Positions 31,441 through 44,934 of a DNA stretch of 64,000 nucleotides are shown piece after piece. The position numbers and the translations under genes were made by a program. Where the stretch lies: assembly GCF_947507565.1 (NCBI RefSeq), contig NC_089180.1:1922001-1986000 (forward strand), given 5' to 3'. The stretch is from Oscarella lobularis (lineage: Eukaryota; Porifera; Homoscleromorpha; Homosclerophorida; Oscarellidae). Positions within the stretch are counted from its first letter, which is position 1. Each line of letters begins with the position of its first letter. Under the pieces are notes generated by a model that saw nothing but the letters and a program-made list of their open reading frames with translations, was not told the origin of the DNA and did no database searches.

Positions 31441-31980
31441 ACCATAGCGGCGCGAAGTGGTCCCTACTATCATCACGCGACTAATCCCAGCTAATCCCAG
31501 CTCGTCGTGTCTGATGCCGCCGTATAACAGCCCGACGTCGTTGGCTCATCCGTACACGACGAATCCGTACGCGGCAACTGGGCACAATCCGTTCGTCGAT
31601 CCGTATCAAGGATCGAATTCGGTTGCGCGACGCTCGGCCTATTCACCCTATCCCGTCGCCTTACGGTACACCTATTTCCGTTTCACTTCCTTTGTAGCGC
31701 GCGTCCTTGTGGATAACATTAGCTTTTGTCCTCTTTTTTCGCCACAGCAGTTGGTTATTACCTGCCCGGAATCCCGCCGACGTTGGGCACGGACTCAATT
31801 GGCGTCGGAACGGCGTTTCCCTATCCTCGTTAGGCGATGAGAAGCGCGACTCGAGTCGTCCCCCCCTCTACCGAGTCCCACGAGCAGTTTCGACGGATCA
31901 AACGGAGAAATAGCCTTTCGCCACTTCCCAACAGACACCGATTCGCTCCCATCTACGCCGCCGCCGCAGCCTCCGCTTCG
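31441..31980 (+). CDS. Unrecognised Pro/Tyr/Ser-rich exons
   Basis: Plus-strand frames here encode a low-complexity peptide (PPYNSPTSLAHPYTTNPYAA, then GHNPFVDPYQGS) and, after an apparent intron, GYYLPGIPPTLGTDSIGVG. Composition resembles the disordered tails of RNA-binding or transcription factors. It sits between the CDK11 fragment and the RBPJ exons and could be 5' exons of the RBPJ gene or the 3' end of another gene. I recognise no family. Confidence 0.3.
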
Positions 31981-33237
<1,257 letters not shown>

Positions 33238-33301
33238 GTACGTTCGACGCATAAACGACGAACTTTTGATGATTTTTTATTTTTATTTCGTCGGTCTCGT
33301 A

Positions 33302-35904
33302 GATGTACGGTGGCGGATCGGAGGTGAAGCCGACTCTCATCAATTTGACGTCGACGGAAGACGGTGACGACGATGTCCAGAGAGCGATCGCATTGAGCCT
33401 TCAAGACGCCGTAAGAAATGAGGGGGGTTAGAGATAGATACACGCTCCAACGTTAGGATTAGCAGTGCAGCATGTCTTAGTCCAGAAACAGTCTTACAGA
33501 TGTACTGACTGACTCAACTGTATCTCGTAGTGAATATTTTATTCGTTAGAAAGAGTTATTTATTTATTTTTTATGCGTAGAATCATATTAGTGGAGCTCC
33601 TCTGTCTCGAGAAGACCAAGATTTGAGCAGGTTAAAGTTTCCCATACATGAAACTCAATTGTGATCTTCGCCTCCCCCCCCAAAGAGCTGTCGAGGCTAG
33701 CATGGCCGATACGAAAGGCGGCTCGACACACCGGCGCCGATACGACTCCCTCTTGCTCCACATCGACCCTGTGAATCCCCACGAGAGAATCCGCGACGGA
33801 GCCAATCCGGTGGGAATCAAAAACGTTGGGAATACGTGTTGGTTTAGTGCCGTCGTTCAGGTAGATAAAATAACAATTAAATTAGATTAAATAGTTGGGG
33901 AGTTTTGATGTTTTGTAGTCGTTGTATCATCTTCCCGTTTTTCGTAACGTCGTCTTGCAGCACGCGAGTCTCGACGATGCACGCGTCGTCAACGGCGACG
34001 CGCCGGAGAGCGAACGAGACCAAGCATCGAGTCCGTCCGTGTTGTTTGTAAAGGAGCTGAGAGACCTATTTGCACTCCTACTGGGAAGTCGGCGAAAGTA
34101 CGTCGATCCAACAAAAGCAGTACAGGTATGAGAAAATTAATTAATTACTATATATTTAGTAGTAGCACGTTGTGTCGTTAACTCAAATCTACGTTCGCTT
34201 CCTCCGCATCTAACACAGCCTATCAGCAGGTAAGTAGAACCGTTCCTACTATTCCTAACAAACTTAACCTGTATGTTCTCAGGATGTGAGCGAGTTTAAC
34301 CATCTTCTCATGGAATGGCTCGAGAAAGCGTTCAAGACCGATTCTCCCGCCTTGAACCCGATCCTCGAACTCTTCTACGGTAAATTCTCCACGATGGGCA
34401 TGAACGAGGGTAAGGAGTTCCAAACGGACGGCCCGTTTGGCGCCCATCCGCTTCCAGTCCGCGGTTTTCCCAATCTCCACGCGAGTCTCGACGGATTGAT
34501 GGTCCAGCGCGAAATCGAGCCCGTCAACGCAAGCGGCGTCGGCAACGGCGGTTCGGATGACGTCAAATCGGAACAGGAGACGTGGTTTCGTCATTTGCCG
34601 CCCGTTCTCATATTGGAATTATCGCGATTCGAGTTCAGTTCCACCGAAGGAAAAGCGAAGAAGATACACGATAGGTTCGCCTTTGATGAAGTGCTCTACA
34701 TGGATAGGTAGCCGTCCACAGAAAATAAATAACTATCTTTATTTATTCAATATCAGGTATATGGAGGTTAATAAGGCCGTGACTCGAGAGAAACGAATAG
34801 AGGAGTACAAATTGAAAGAGCAGCTTGCTGCATTGGAACAAGAACTCGAAAAGTAAATCGATTCTGATTATACATAATCAGTATTTGCTATTCGATGATT
34901 AGATATACAAACTATAAAGGCAAACGGGTTGCGCTGAGAGACGCATTGAATCTCTCTTTGGAATTCGCACAATCAAAGAGAGTGTGCTTGGGTAGTAGCC
35001 AGGACGACATGATGCAGGTCTCACCCAAGGAAGAACCTAAAGGCAATTTCAACAAAAGAAAAAAGTAGAGCTCTTTAATCGAACTTCGTTCTCTAGTTCT
35101 CTGCAGCGCTCCGAATTTGTCTCCTCGACACGTCTCCAGCGACGTCGTCATGGAAACGCGGACGGAAGATCTGAGTCGATGGCGAGACGAGGTGAACGAA
35201 GTCGAACGCGGTGAGAAAAACGCACGCACGTAAACTCGCCCCTCAAACGAGACGAATAGAACTGAGAAGGGAAATAGAAAACGTTCGAACGAAAATCGAC
35301 GAACTGTACAAAATTGCAGAACTAGAAAACGTGTGCTATCGCCTCCACTCCGTTTTGGTTCACGAAGGCGAAGCGACGGGCGGTCACTACTGGGTCTACA
35401 TTCGCGATCACGTCGCCGGCACGTGGCGAAAATTCAACGACGTCTCCGTGACGTCGGTGATGTGGGACGAAGTTCGACGCATATCGTTTGGAACGCATCA
35501 CACGGCGAGCGCCTACTGTCTCTTTTACATCAACGAAAAGGAAGCCAGTCGTATAAGTAATAACGGATAAATAGATTAATAATAATTATGTTAATTTGGT
35601 CGTTGTAGCCTGCGACGGGGTGGATCTCGTTCTGCCTGAGAGACTTCGACGCTTGGTCGAAGATCACAACGCGGCGTTTCAGAAAGAAATCGACGATTAC
35701 GATGCGGCAAAGGGGATTTCTGATCCGATGTCCCAAGTGGAGACGCTCGTTTCGGATAGTTTCGAAACGGTTGCCAAGGGCAGCATAAAGTCGTTGGAAG
35801 AAATCGTCAACGAGCACTTTGTGAGCATATGCGAGAAGTTGGGCGTCTTGGCGAAGAAAAGGAGCACGATCGACATCGACGACGGGCGTCTCGAGCATTT
35901 TTAG
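33302..35904 (+). CDS. Ubiquitin-specific protease, USP25/USP28 type
   Basis: Exons begin with MYGGGSEVKP and DDDVQRAIALSLQDA, a ubiquitin-interacting motif (33302-33411). Then come SREDQDLSR (about 33580-33631) and NPVGIKNVGNTCWFSAVVQ with the catalytic Cys box (33689-33860), SLYHLPVFRNVV (33919-34125), DVSEFNHLLMEWLEKAF (from 34283), and LPPVLILELSRFEF with KIHDRFAFDEVLYMD to about 34709. Coiled-coil exons follow (about 34757-35210). The His box reads HSVLVHEGEATGGHYWVYIR (about 35350-35410) with SAYCLFYI, and the C-terminal helices end at TAG 35902-35904. The order UIM, Cys box, coiled-coil insert and His box is typical of USP25/28. Cys and His residues are intact, so an active protease is plausible. 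The N-terminal UBA region is missing, and the upstream neighbour is truncated RBPJ on the same strand. Confidence 0.9.
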
Positions 35905-36725
35905 GCCCTCAATTTACTATTTGGCCTTTGATATCAAAGATCAGGCCGTCAATTTAATATTTAGGCCTTTAGAATCCAAGATTAGGCCCTCAATTTAATA
36001 TTGATGCCCTCTGAACTAGAAATTATGCCCTCAATTCTATATTTAGGCCCTGTGAATCAAAGATTAGGCCATCAATTTAATATTTGACCTTTAGAATCAA
36101 AGATTAGGCCCTAAATTCAATACTGAGGCCTTTAGAATCAACGATTAGGCCCTCAATTTAATATTAGGCCTTGTGAATCAAAGAGTAGGCCCTCAATTTA
36201 ATATTTAGGCCTGTAGAATTAAAGATTAGGCCCTCAATTTAATTTTTAGGCCCTGTAAATCAAAGATTAGGCCTTCAAATTAATATTTGGCCTTTAGAAT
36301 TAAAGATTATGCCCAAAATTTAATACTCAGGCGAAAACAGTGAAAGATTAGGCCCTCAATTTAATATTTTGGTCTTTAGAATCATAGATTAGGTCCTCAA
36401 TTTAATATTTGGCCTTTAGAGTCAAAGATTAGGCCCTAAATTTGATACTGATTCCTTTATAATCAAAGATTAGGCTCTCAATTTAATATTTACGCCATGT
36501 GAATCAAAGATTAGGCCCTCAATTTATTATTTGGTCTTTAGAATTAAAGATTAGGCTCTTAATTTAATACTCAGGCGTGTACAGTTAAATTAGGGCCTAA
36601 TCTATGATTGTAAAAGCCAAATATTAAAATGAGAGAATAACCTTTGAATCTAAAAACCTAAACTTTAAATTGAGGGCCTAATCTTTGATTCACAGGGCCT
36701 AAATATTAAATTGAGGGCTTATCTC
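35905..36725. repeat. AT-rich minisatellite of about 57 bp with inverted end
   Basis: The unit is roughly gattaggccctcaatttaat followed by atttaggcctttagaatcaaa, 55-60 bp, repeated about 12 times from just after the USP stop codon to about 36580. From about 36585 to 36720 the same words appear in reverse complement (gggcctaatctttgattcac, cctaaatattaaattgaggg). The array therefore ends in an inverted copy and can fold back on itself. Confidence 0.93.
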
Positions 36726-38555
36726 TTCTTTGTGTTGTCTGTGTAGTCTACTTTTTTTTTGTTTTGTTTTGTTTGAAGAAGGGGGGATGTGACGGTAGTG
36801 CGCTAACCCTAGCTAATTGTGGCCTAATAGATCATTCATCCTCTCACGATACACTGTTGGGTTGAAGACCGACGCCGACGTCTGGGACCGTTGATATTGC
36901 TATGGATTTGTCGCCGCTTGATTTGCCGGCTCCGCCGCTCAGTGAAACAAGTATTTTTTCAATGCACAAAAATAAACATTATCAATACATAAATAATTAA
37001 AACATGTTAGTTGGACAACTGTTTACGACGTGCATTTGCATTCATCCGGGATTGCGCGACACTGCACCTCGGTGCACCACGGATAATAAAATTTTATTAT
37101 CCGTGCACTCACGGATACACTGGAATTCTTCTAGGCTGCTGCTGGCCTAACGAACGACCGTCAAAGCATTCCGCGCGAGGGTGGATGATCCATAAGGATA
37201 GCTGGAGAGCGTCTCACTGAGCGAGCAATCGAAGGACCCCGCAAAATCATGCAACCGGGTGCGCTTGCGTTCTTTTTTCACGCAGGACGTCCGACACTCC
37301 TTCTGCAGGCTTTGAGAAGGTCGCACTCCACGAAGCCAACAGCGCGCCGTGGCTCCAGCGCTCTTCGAAGCGTTTCCTGCACAGCTAGACTACTGTACCG
37401 GTACAGTCTACTAGAGTCAGACTGACCGCGCAATTCTCCGACTCGGGAACAATAGGGTCCGTTATTTTGGCTTTTTGAGGTACAAACCGCCGTTTGTTCG
37501 TTTGTGGACACACGTCATGTTTTTCTATGAATGTAGACTCGCAGTACTATATATGAATGAGAGCTAGAGCAAGTCACCGACTTCCGGCTTCCTCTGCAGA
37601 GTCCATTATGTCGCAGGAGATCCAGGCAATCAATCCGCCTTACACTCGCGTTTGTTACCTGTGCTGTTTAGGTTATTTCTGACATTGGGCCGGATTGGGA
37701 AAATCCAATTCCTATCCCAGGATCAGACATCGGTCAGCGCCCAATTCTTTTGGTCACTTTTAGAGTTGCTAAGGGAAGTTACAGTTTTACTAGCGTAGTT
37801 GTGATTGTGTTGTCTGATTCTCTTATTTCAAGAGTTGCCACAGCTGCAAAGAAAGCAACCGTTTTATTCTTTCACGCCGAGGCACTGCGGCACTTTTGAG
37901 TAGCTACTCCTTCTGATGTCATCTCATTCAAGTGAAGCAGGTATGATTCTCTTTCTCTTTGGTTTTGTTTTTTTCTCTATGTAGGCTCGTTCATGGATCA
38001 TACTGACGAGGTGATGAAGAGCTCTCCGATGTCTTCGTTCACCCCTGGGCCCCGGGGTGACTAAACAAAACCGGCCCAACTCTGTTGCCACGAGGTTAAA
38101 TTGGCTGACCTGCTGTTGGGGGTTATGCAGTCGACCCCTCCCCCTCCAGGACTGCGGTGGGCAAAAAAGTAGTCCCCCTGGAATCAGGCTGCCAGTGCTC
38201 ACATCCGAGACTGCCAGGCGTCCGAGCCAAGAGAATAAACGGGCTCTAACTCCGATCGAGGGGAGTATGGAGTGACCCCCACTCTGAAGCCTGCACGGGT
38301 TTCCGTAACACGGAGCTCGTGCAGGTGGACAGCGAATGTAAAGAAGGCTGTGCACGATTTTTTTACTTCCGGTTTATTTCCGGGTATATTAAATAAAAGA
38401 TTTGCAAGCATACGCCAGGACCCCTAATCTAACTACCTACTAATAACTACAGCTAACGCAAATGAAAAAGAAAATAAAACCAGTTCATATCTCGTCTCTT
38501 GCTTCTTCATCTGACTGATTTTCTGGACTGTTCAATGACTTGGTAGAGCCACAGT
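36726..38555. other. No assigned gene; possible short exons and a retroelement-like hairpin
   Basis: A plus-strand exon-like frame near 36880-36950 (TVDIAMDLSPLDLPAPPLSE) has a splice-donor-like end but no family. At about 38100-38345 a GC-rich stretch with gttgggggttatgcagtcga and a hairpin cctgcacg...cgtgcagg (38288-38324) resembles the end of a dispersed element. A long minus-strand frame there (37924-38355) has repeat-like composition. A short ggataataaaattttattatcc palindrome is at 37080-37101. Confidence 0.3.
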
Positions 38556-38559
38556 AGTA

Positions 38560-39600
38560 GCCATTGATTAGAGAAGCAGATGTGCTGATGAAGTCGGAAA
38601 GCTAGGCAGAAATAGTTTATCAGTTCTTCTAGCCTATTCAGGAAGGAATAAGACCTACTTGTTTTCAAGGGACTTCATTTGATTACATAAATCTTGCTTT
38701 CTTGCTTTGCTTCTAAGAAAAGGAAAATCAGTTTTAAGATCAAAGCATGCAAAAAGCTATACCAGCTTCCAATAGGGATTCCATCCAATCTAGTAACGTC
38801 ATATTTTGGTCGACGGTAAACCAACGAGTGGCATAGGCGGTTGCAGCTAGCATCAGTGTATCCACACTCTTCCAGCACACAAATGATCGATGAATACAAC
38901 TGAACAATTTCAACGTGTTGACGTTCCCTGGACAACCTGTGGTGTTCAAATGTTGAGAAGTAAATTTTGACACTTTGCTGATAGACGCCTCGTCGGTTGG
39001 TTCCGTATGAATAACTGAAATCAAATACCTCAATGGCGTCGTCGAGTTCGCTCTTCATGGAGGCCAAGCTGTCTTCCAGTTCTATAATCTTTTCTTTAGC
39101 CTCCTCGCGTTCTGCCTCCCTTTGGGAGATCTCCTTAGCTTGCTTGTGCAAGTGGCCTTCAATCACTTCTCGTTTCGTCGACTGGCCGCATGTAGGACAG
39201 GGAACCTTAGAATAGTCACACTGCAGCAAATGACTCTCTACAGCAATAAACAAGAAATTAGCGTCATTTGGAACCCCCTTTTTCTAAAACTATGCAACGT
39301 CAAAAAAGGAATTTAAAGAGACTTAATTAATTAATTATTTTTTACCGAGAGCGTCTTGCTTGACTATTGCCTTGCAGCCGTCGTGTCGCTTGGGACAGTA
39401 GATCTCGAGCGCGTTGATCATCTTTTTCAAAGCGACGACTCGCTGCAGCTGATTTTTTGCATTCGATAGCGGCCTTCGGGACAAGTGGGAGTTCGCTTCA
39501 GCCACGATTTGACGCAGCTCTTGCAGAACGAATGACCGCACGGCCAAGCAGATCGTGCAGCACAAGCTGTCGACGTTCAGGTTCTTCACGTATGCGTAAG
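38560..39600 (-). CDS. RING plus TRAF-type zinc finger protein (RNF41/TRAF-like), with frame breaks
   Basis: Minus-strand exons read LCCTICLA, then in another frame CGHSFCKSCVKSWLKRTPTC, then back in the first frame LQRVVALKKMINALEIYC and HDGCKAIVKQDALG. After an intron (about 39340-39243) comes ESHLLQCDYSKVPCPTCG, then an acidic coiled coil QREAEREEAKEKIIELEDSL. This is the RING, TRAF-type zinc finger and coiled-coil order of E3 ligases such as RNF41/NRDP1 and TRAFs. The RING is interrupted twice: about eight residues and the frame are lost between CLA and CGHSF, and the frame shifts back near a run of six A residues (about 39450 on +, t6). The 3' exons (to about 38560) are of unknown fold. 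Either the gene is dead or the assembly has indels. Confidence 0.7.
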
Positions 39601-39669
39601 ACTGACTGTCGTCGCCACGAGCGCTAGCCTAGAGGATAGCGTCATGCAGTCGAGCAGTTTGAAGAATAG

Positions 39670-39858
39670 TTGTCTACCATAAGTCGAGAGGGAGTCGCAC
39701 AAACGATAGAAGAAGAAAGAGAAGAAGGAATCCGTCTGTCTACAATACGGGACACTTTGTCACGTCGCCCACGCAACGAAGTCCGAGCGTTCTTAGAAAG
39801 AGTCTCTAAATCTCTTTCTGAGCTAGTTGTTATTTTTACAAATAAATCCTCCGTTTAA
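39670..39858 (+). CDS. Small acidic/basic ORF, unrecognised
   Basis: A 62-codon frame with ATG at 39670 encodes TIEEEREEGIRLSTIRDTLS and a helical Arg-rich middle. It is divergent to the RING gene and lies in its 5' flank. It has no family features, and coding status is doubtful. Confidence 0.2.
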   Translation: MSTISREGVAQTIEEEREEGIRLSTIRDTLSRRPRNEVRAFLERVSKSLSELVVIFTNKSSV

Positions 39859-39859
39859 A

Positions 39860-40315
39860 ATTAGGCCAACAGCACAATTTTTTGTTCTTTTTTCCGAAAA
39901 ATCAATGAGCAAAAAATTCATTTTCGCATCTCAAGCGAAAACGTAGCGAATTTATTACGTCATAACACTACTAGATGAAAAAAACCATAGCTTCGGTTTT
40001 GGGTGAGAAAGGGCTAATTACGCGAGAATAAGAGGAACGCCCACCTTCGTTTAGCCTCCTAAGAGCTAAGTTGCGCTTTAAGCGCTCGATAACCTAGTCT
40101 AGCTACATCTACAGAAGCTTTCGAGTTACTGTCGAAGAAGCGAAACTAAAGATTCGAGGCAGGAGAGCTATTTTCCGCCTATCGAATTGGACTTAAAATG
40201 GCGGCGGTCACATGCTTGTGACGTCATTGTACACAGACGAATATTTGCGGCTTGTAGCGCGCTATGACGAAAGGGCGTGACGATTCAAATACCACAGTAC
40301 AAAAAATTACAATTA
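39860..40315. other. No recognisable gene
   Basis: An AT-rich flank between the small ORF and dispersed repeat D. Nothing further is supported. Confidence 0.3.
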
Positions 40316-40573
40316 ACTAGAGAATGATGGCCCGGTGTTCACCGTGTTGCCATCATGCAGAGCCTCCCACCGCTTACCGTACGAGAGTGCATACCATAGT
40401 GTGACGTCATAATTTTTATGTTGTCACATATTCACGTGGTCCTTACAGCCGTTAGCTACTACAGCTCACTCCTACGTACATACTGTAAATACTTGCATGA
40501 TTGCAATGTTTTCCTAATTAGGCGCTTTTCTGACGTAGTGTATTTGATAATGTGCTCTGTATTCTGTATTTGA
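40316..40573 (+). repeat. Composite repeat D-B, copy 1, left half
   Basis: This begins actagagaatgatggcccgg and contains a short hairpin (gatggcccggtg..caccgtgttgccatc). It is nearly identical to 45535-45767. The copy is cut at 40573 by the 4.4-kb element and resumes at 44966. Confidence 0.9.
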
Positions 40574-40974
40574 GGGCAGGGCGGACTTTCAAACGCGCAT
40601 GCTCTGCTAACAATGGCCAATGGGCCAATAGCGCGACTGTGTGTATTCTATTAAGACCCACCCACAGAAAATGGCCTCGGATAAGGTCAATTCGAACCGG
40701 ATAAGCTCATACTTTCGCATATCCAGACTTCAATAAATTTTCTTTCATATGAGATCCACGCGTTTTTTTTTCGAGAGGACGTCAATTGAGTACTACGCGT
40801 CGGAAGTTGGGCTGCATGCCATTCTCAGATAGTAGAGATAACGAAGTCTGCTACATTTATGTACGCTTTGCGCTTACGCGTAGCGATCGGAGCCTCGATA
40901 CATTCAAAAAAACGGCTCTAACGGTCGATAAAATGCATTTCAGCTGACCTTGATCCGCGCAGACGCCTGCTCGA

Positions 40975-43900
40975 TTGACTCGCTCTCAGCTGTCTTACGC
41001 TATGCAAACTGATCTCCCATGCTTTTACTCCGACCTTCCTGGCACTCGTGCTCGTCGCCTGTGCTTTGGGAGGACCACGTCCTTTTCGGGACGAAGAAGT
41101 CGCGAATGCGGATTCGTAGACGACGTCGCTCTTTGCCTAGAGCACTACAGGATCGCTAAAGGTACATCCAATAAATGCTGCGTTCTTTTCGATTCTGCTA
41201 GGTGCCGTGGTTCCCTACGCGCTTGTCCCGAGCGCCTCTTCGCCGTTCTCGACGACATCGTTGGTCAGCCCGCCGCGTTCCTCTGTCGAAGCCATTTAGA
41301 GACCATCGATTCTATGGAACAAGTCACCGCCCATCCCTTGTATCGCCCGCCTGCGAAACGCTCGGCGATTGAGTCTCAGGCTGAAGTTCGCGTCATATAG
41401 CGGCAGTATAATATGCGCCGACTATAAAGTTTGTCTATATAGAATTTACCTGAAGCCGAAGAACCGGGGGCAGGAACCCAGAGAGAATCTGAAGTCATAT
41501 TTACTCGTATATATATGTACATTTAGGAATTCTATCGTTCTCACTAGTAGAACTTGCTCGAAACCATGCAGGAGCAACTTTTCGCGGCGTCTGTCCAATT
41601 GCAGCAGCTAATGTTTGAGAGAGACGCATTCCAGGAAGAGGCCGCGGCTGCCAAGTCTTATCTCGGTGCAGATATACCTTAATTTGTAACATCGCGAGAT
41701 AGCCTTGATTTAGCGACGCTGAAACACGACGTAACAAACCTTACAAGCAATCTGGAAATGGCTGAAGCAGAAAACGGTAAATTCTGTTTTATTGCCTGCA
41801 CTCACTTGGAGCAGTTGGAAAATTCAGATCGTCTGACAAGCCAGCTTACGGCAGCCAGCAATGAAGCGTCGACCCTAAAGATAGAAAACGAAAAATTAAA
41901 AAAAGGGGTTGTTTAGCTAGCTAGCTCTTCTGCGTTTTTCAAATACATTTGAATAAATTTTAGAATCGTTTCCGGAACTGATAAAGTCTTTTCAAGAAGC
42001 GTATCGACTGCACGTTCCTGAGCGCGGAAAGCTCTATAATGCTGACGAAATGGAGTCTTTTTGCGAGACGAATTCACCAGGGCTGTTCAATATTATTGAA
42101 AAATCGATAAAAAGCCATTACTCCGCCACTGTAGACTCAGAAAGAAGAACAGGCCTTCGGCGCAGTCGAGTGGTCGGAGAACTTCATCGATTAGCCTACC
42201 TTAGAAATCAAGTACGTAAATTAGTGACTCACCTATATTTAACCATGCAAACTACCTTCCTCAGCAAAATACAACATTTGCTAGTGATGTCGGTCTTCAT
42301 TTGTCGCTGTCTGGCTGTTCTGAAGCGGCTTTAGAGTGCGGAAGACGCCTGGGAATATGTGACCATCCAACAACTATTCATCGAAGAAAACTATCAAGCG
42401 CCAACAGGCCGCTGGTATTCGTTTCTAAACTTTCTGAAATAAAATTATATGCCCAAGGGCACCTTTTCTAGGTAAACGATCGGCTGGACGAAGCTGGAAA
42501 AGACGGGCATTTGGCAGTGCTGATTGTGGACGACTTTCACAGCGTTCATACAATTCCACGTCCAACATCTGCAGAGACATCAAAAGCGCTCCACTTTGCA
42601 ACAGCAATAATTGATGTTCATTCTACCTTGGAAAGTCTTCCTCTTCAAAGCGCTTCAATCCATTTCTATCCGGAAGACACGTCCTGCAGAGGAGGAATAG
42701 CAATCAGCCATCTTACTAATTTCTTCTCTGAGCGCTTCTCCGCAGTTCTAGCTTCAACTTGGTTGGCGGATTTACCATCGTCGTTTAGACAACTTGATAC
42801 AGACAACATATACAAGTCTTTGGAAAATCAGAGGTTCATTTTATTCTAGTTATTTAGCTCAATTTACTCATTTTAAAATCACCGCTGTAGATGCTACGTA
42901 ACTCCAAACCAAAAGGATCTTGACAGCTTAAAAAGCTGCTGCCTTCTAAGCGAACAGGAGCAACAGCTCAAGTCCTTGAGAAATTATAAAGACGTTATTG
43001 AAAATGTTCTTGAATTGTATCCAGCCTTAAAAATGTAAGACTATAGACAAGCAACACTGGTTACAAATAAAAAATCTTTTAGGTACCTGAGCCAATGCAT
43101 TTTGCCTGCCGCTGGAGATTATCCAACATTTTATTTTCTAAAAAAACTTATTGCTCAGGTAATGTACAAAACAATTGAGATAATACGGCTTAACACTGCA
43201 AATTTTAGTGCAAAGATGAAAGATCACCTATTGTTTCCCTCCTCCCTATGTTGGGACCATTTCACATTTTCCTTAATGCAATGGAAAATCTTTTTTCCCT
43301 TCACTACCCCATCTTCTCAGGTTAGCAAACTTTTTGCTCAGAATCTAAGCCTAACATTACACTCAACTTTAGATTTGTACAAACATCTATTTGGGAGAAG
43401 GAAAATGTTACCACGAAAACCAAGATTCCACCGAATGGCAACGCTAATTGCTTGCCTCTTCGGAGGTTGGCTTACCGTGAGAGACGACGTTCTCGGAATC
43501 TTCGGCGTTTGCAAAGATACGGAGTTTCTAGCAATGAGACAATTACTGGACGAGCTTCTGCCTCTTGTGTTCTACTACTACAGCACAATACACCGAGGAT
43601 GTCGCTACTCATTGTGGCAGAATGCAACTCTACATCTGGCTATTATGTTCATTGTGCAACAGCGACACAATTACAACAAAGCGATGTTAGGTGTAATTAG
43701 CGATAACATTTACCGGGAGGCAGTTATACCTGAGTGGAAGACGACGTTCTCTTCCTATATGAATGTATTCTCTGAGAAAAAAGTCGAGACATTTCATTCG
43801 CTGCTGCGAATGCAGTGCCCGTCGTGGTCATCAGCAGAGCAGATTATTGAATTCGCTCAAGTCATCAGTGCGAACGGTTTTGATCACGAATTTTCATCAA

Positions 43901-44439
43901 ATTTTCTAACTGATCCGCCTAAAAAAAACGAACAAGCAAAGCGTCACTATTCTGGCCGGAAAATCTGCAGAGTACCTAGTGACAAAATTCGAGGAGCTGC
44001 AGGCGAAATTCCCTCCCAAGACTTCCTCTGCGATTTCAAAGACTGTACCCAGGATGACGACACCGTTGTTTTGCTCAGCTGTGGGCACTCATTTCATGAT
44101 GCGTGCTTGCATGAAAACGGGTGCCGCTACTGCCAGCCTTACATACTAGATTGTATAAAGAGACTTGCAAAAGCATTCAATAAGAGCATCTCTGCAGAAG
44201 CAGATGAAGAGGAAGAACAGCCAGGCGGCGAGCAAGACAACGATGAAGAAGAAGACGCTGCAGAAGAGCAAGCGGAGTGGTACACGACCGCTGAATTTAG
44301 ACAGAATTTGTCTGCGCGACTGAAAGACCTGCCTCCGTCTGCCTTGAGGCCTGAATTCGTTTCGGCGAGACAGAAGGATCGCATAAGGGAAGAGCGAAGA
44401 GCACAGGCGGCATCTGACCACAGCTACTCCTTCTCTTAA
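40975..44439 (+). CDS. Unrecognised coiled-coil / RING-like protein encoded by the 4.4-kb element
   Basis: At least eight plus-strand exons with short introns. A Cys/His-rich N-terminal part (40975-41400; CCVLFDSARC, RACPERLFAVL, FLCRSHLETID) is followed by a coiled coil (41564-41900; QLQQLMFERDAFQEE). A helical region comes next (about 41964-42210; FPELIKSFQEAYRLHVPERG). A conserved-looking core spans about 42250-42835 with HLAVLIVDDFHSVHTIPRP and ALHFATAIIDVHSTL. Then come VIENVLELYPALKM and LSQCILPAAGDYPTFYFLKK, and a large last exon (43320-44439) with GVISDNIYREAVIPEWKTTF. The C-terminus has a RING-like cluster (CDFKDC, LLSCGHSFHDACLHENGCRYCQ) and an acidic tail, with TAA at 44437-44439. 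The frame is intact in the large exon. Sole occupancy of a TIR element suggests a transposase or accessory protein. Function is unknown, and the VDDFH/AIIDVH acidic residues are only candidates for a catalytic core. Confidence 0.75.
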
Positions 44440-44934
44440 TTATTTTCTGAGGAGCTGGCCACAGTAAGTATTGGGTCACCTTTGCGCAAAATTGAAAATG
44501 ATTTTATTGAAGGCTATTTAGGTACATCTGCGTCTCCTCGCTTGTAATCAAGTCACCTTTGCAAGCATTAAATAATAGGCTTACCTCACATCTGAAAGCC
44601 CGGCTTTTCTAAAAGCCGCTAATAGAGTCGAGAAAGGGGCCCCTTACACCAAAGCAATTTGTTCTTCATTCTTACTCTGCCTAGGAAACGAAATTATATG
44701 AATGGCTCTTTCAGTAGTTCAAAATGCGTCCCTAGAACTTTCCGCAGCTACGAGAGTTTGGGTGGCGATTCCAACTTTTCGTCTGCTAAACGAAACGCGG
44801 AATCGATGAACCAGAAGCTCCCAAAATGAAGTCCCATCACCTTTCCGACTCTCAGAAATTCTCAATTCGAACGCGAAAAGGGTGAATCGGCGACGTTATA
44901 GAACGCTACAATCCGCGAAGTACCCCTAGCAACG
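44440..44934. other. 3' non-coding part of the 4.4-kb element
   Basis: Between the stop codon and the right TIR there is no frame of note. A short aaagcccggcttttctaaaag inverted motif sits at about 44596-44618. Confidence 0.4.

Noticed and set aside
37924-38355. 143-codon minus-strand frame
   Set aside because: It lies in a GC-rich, hairpin-containing dispersed-element-like stretch and has no family features.
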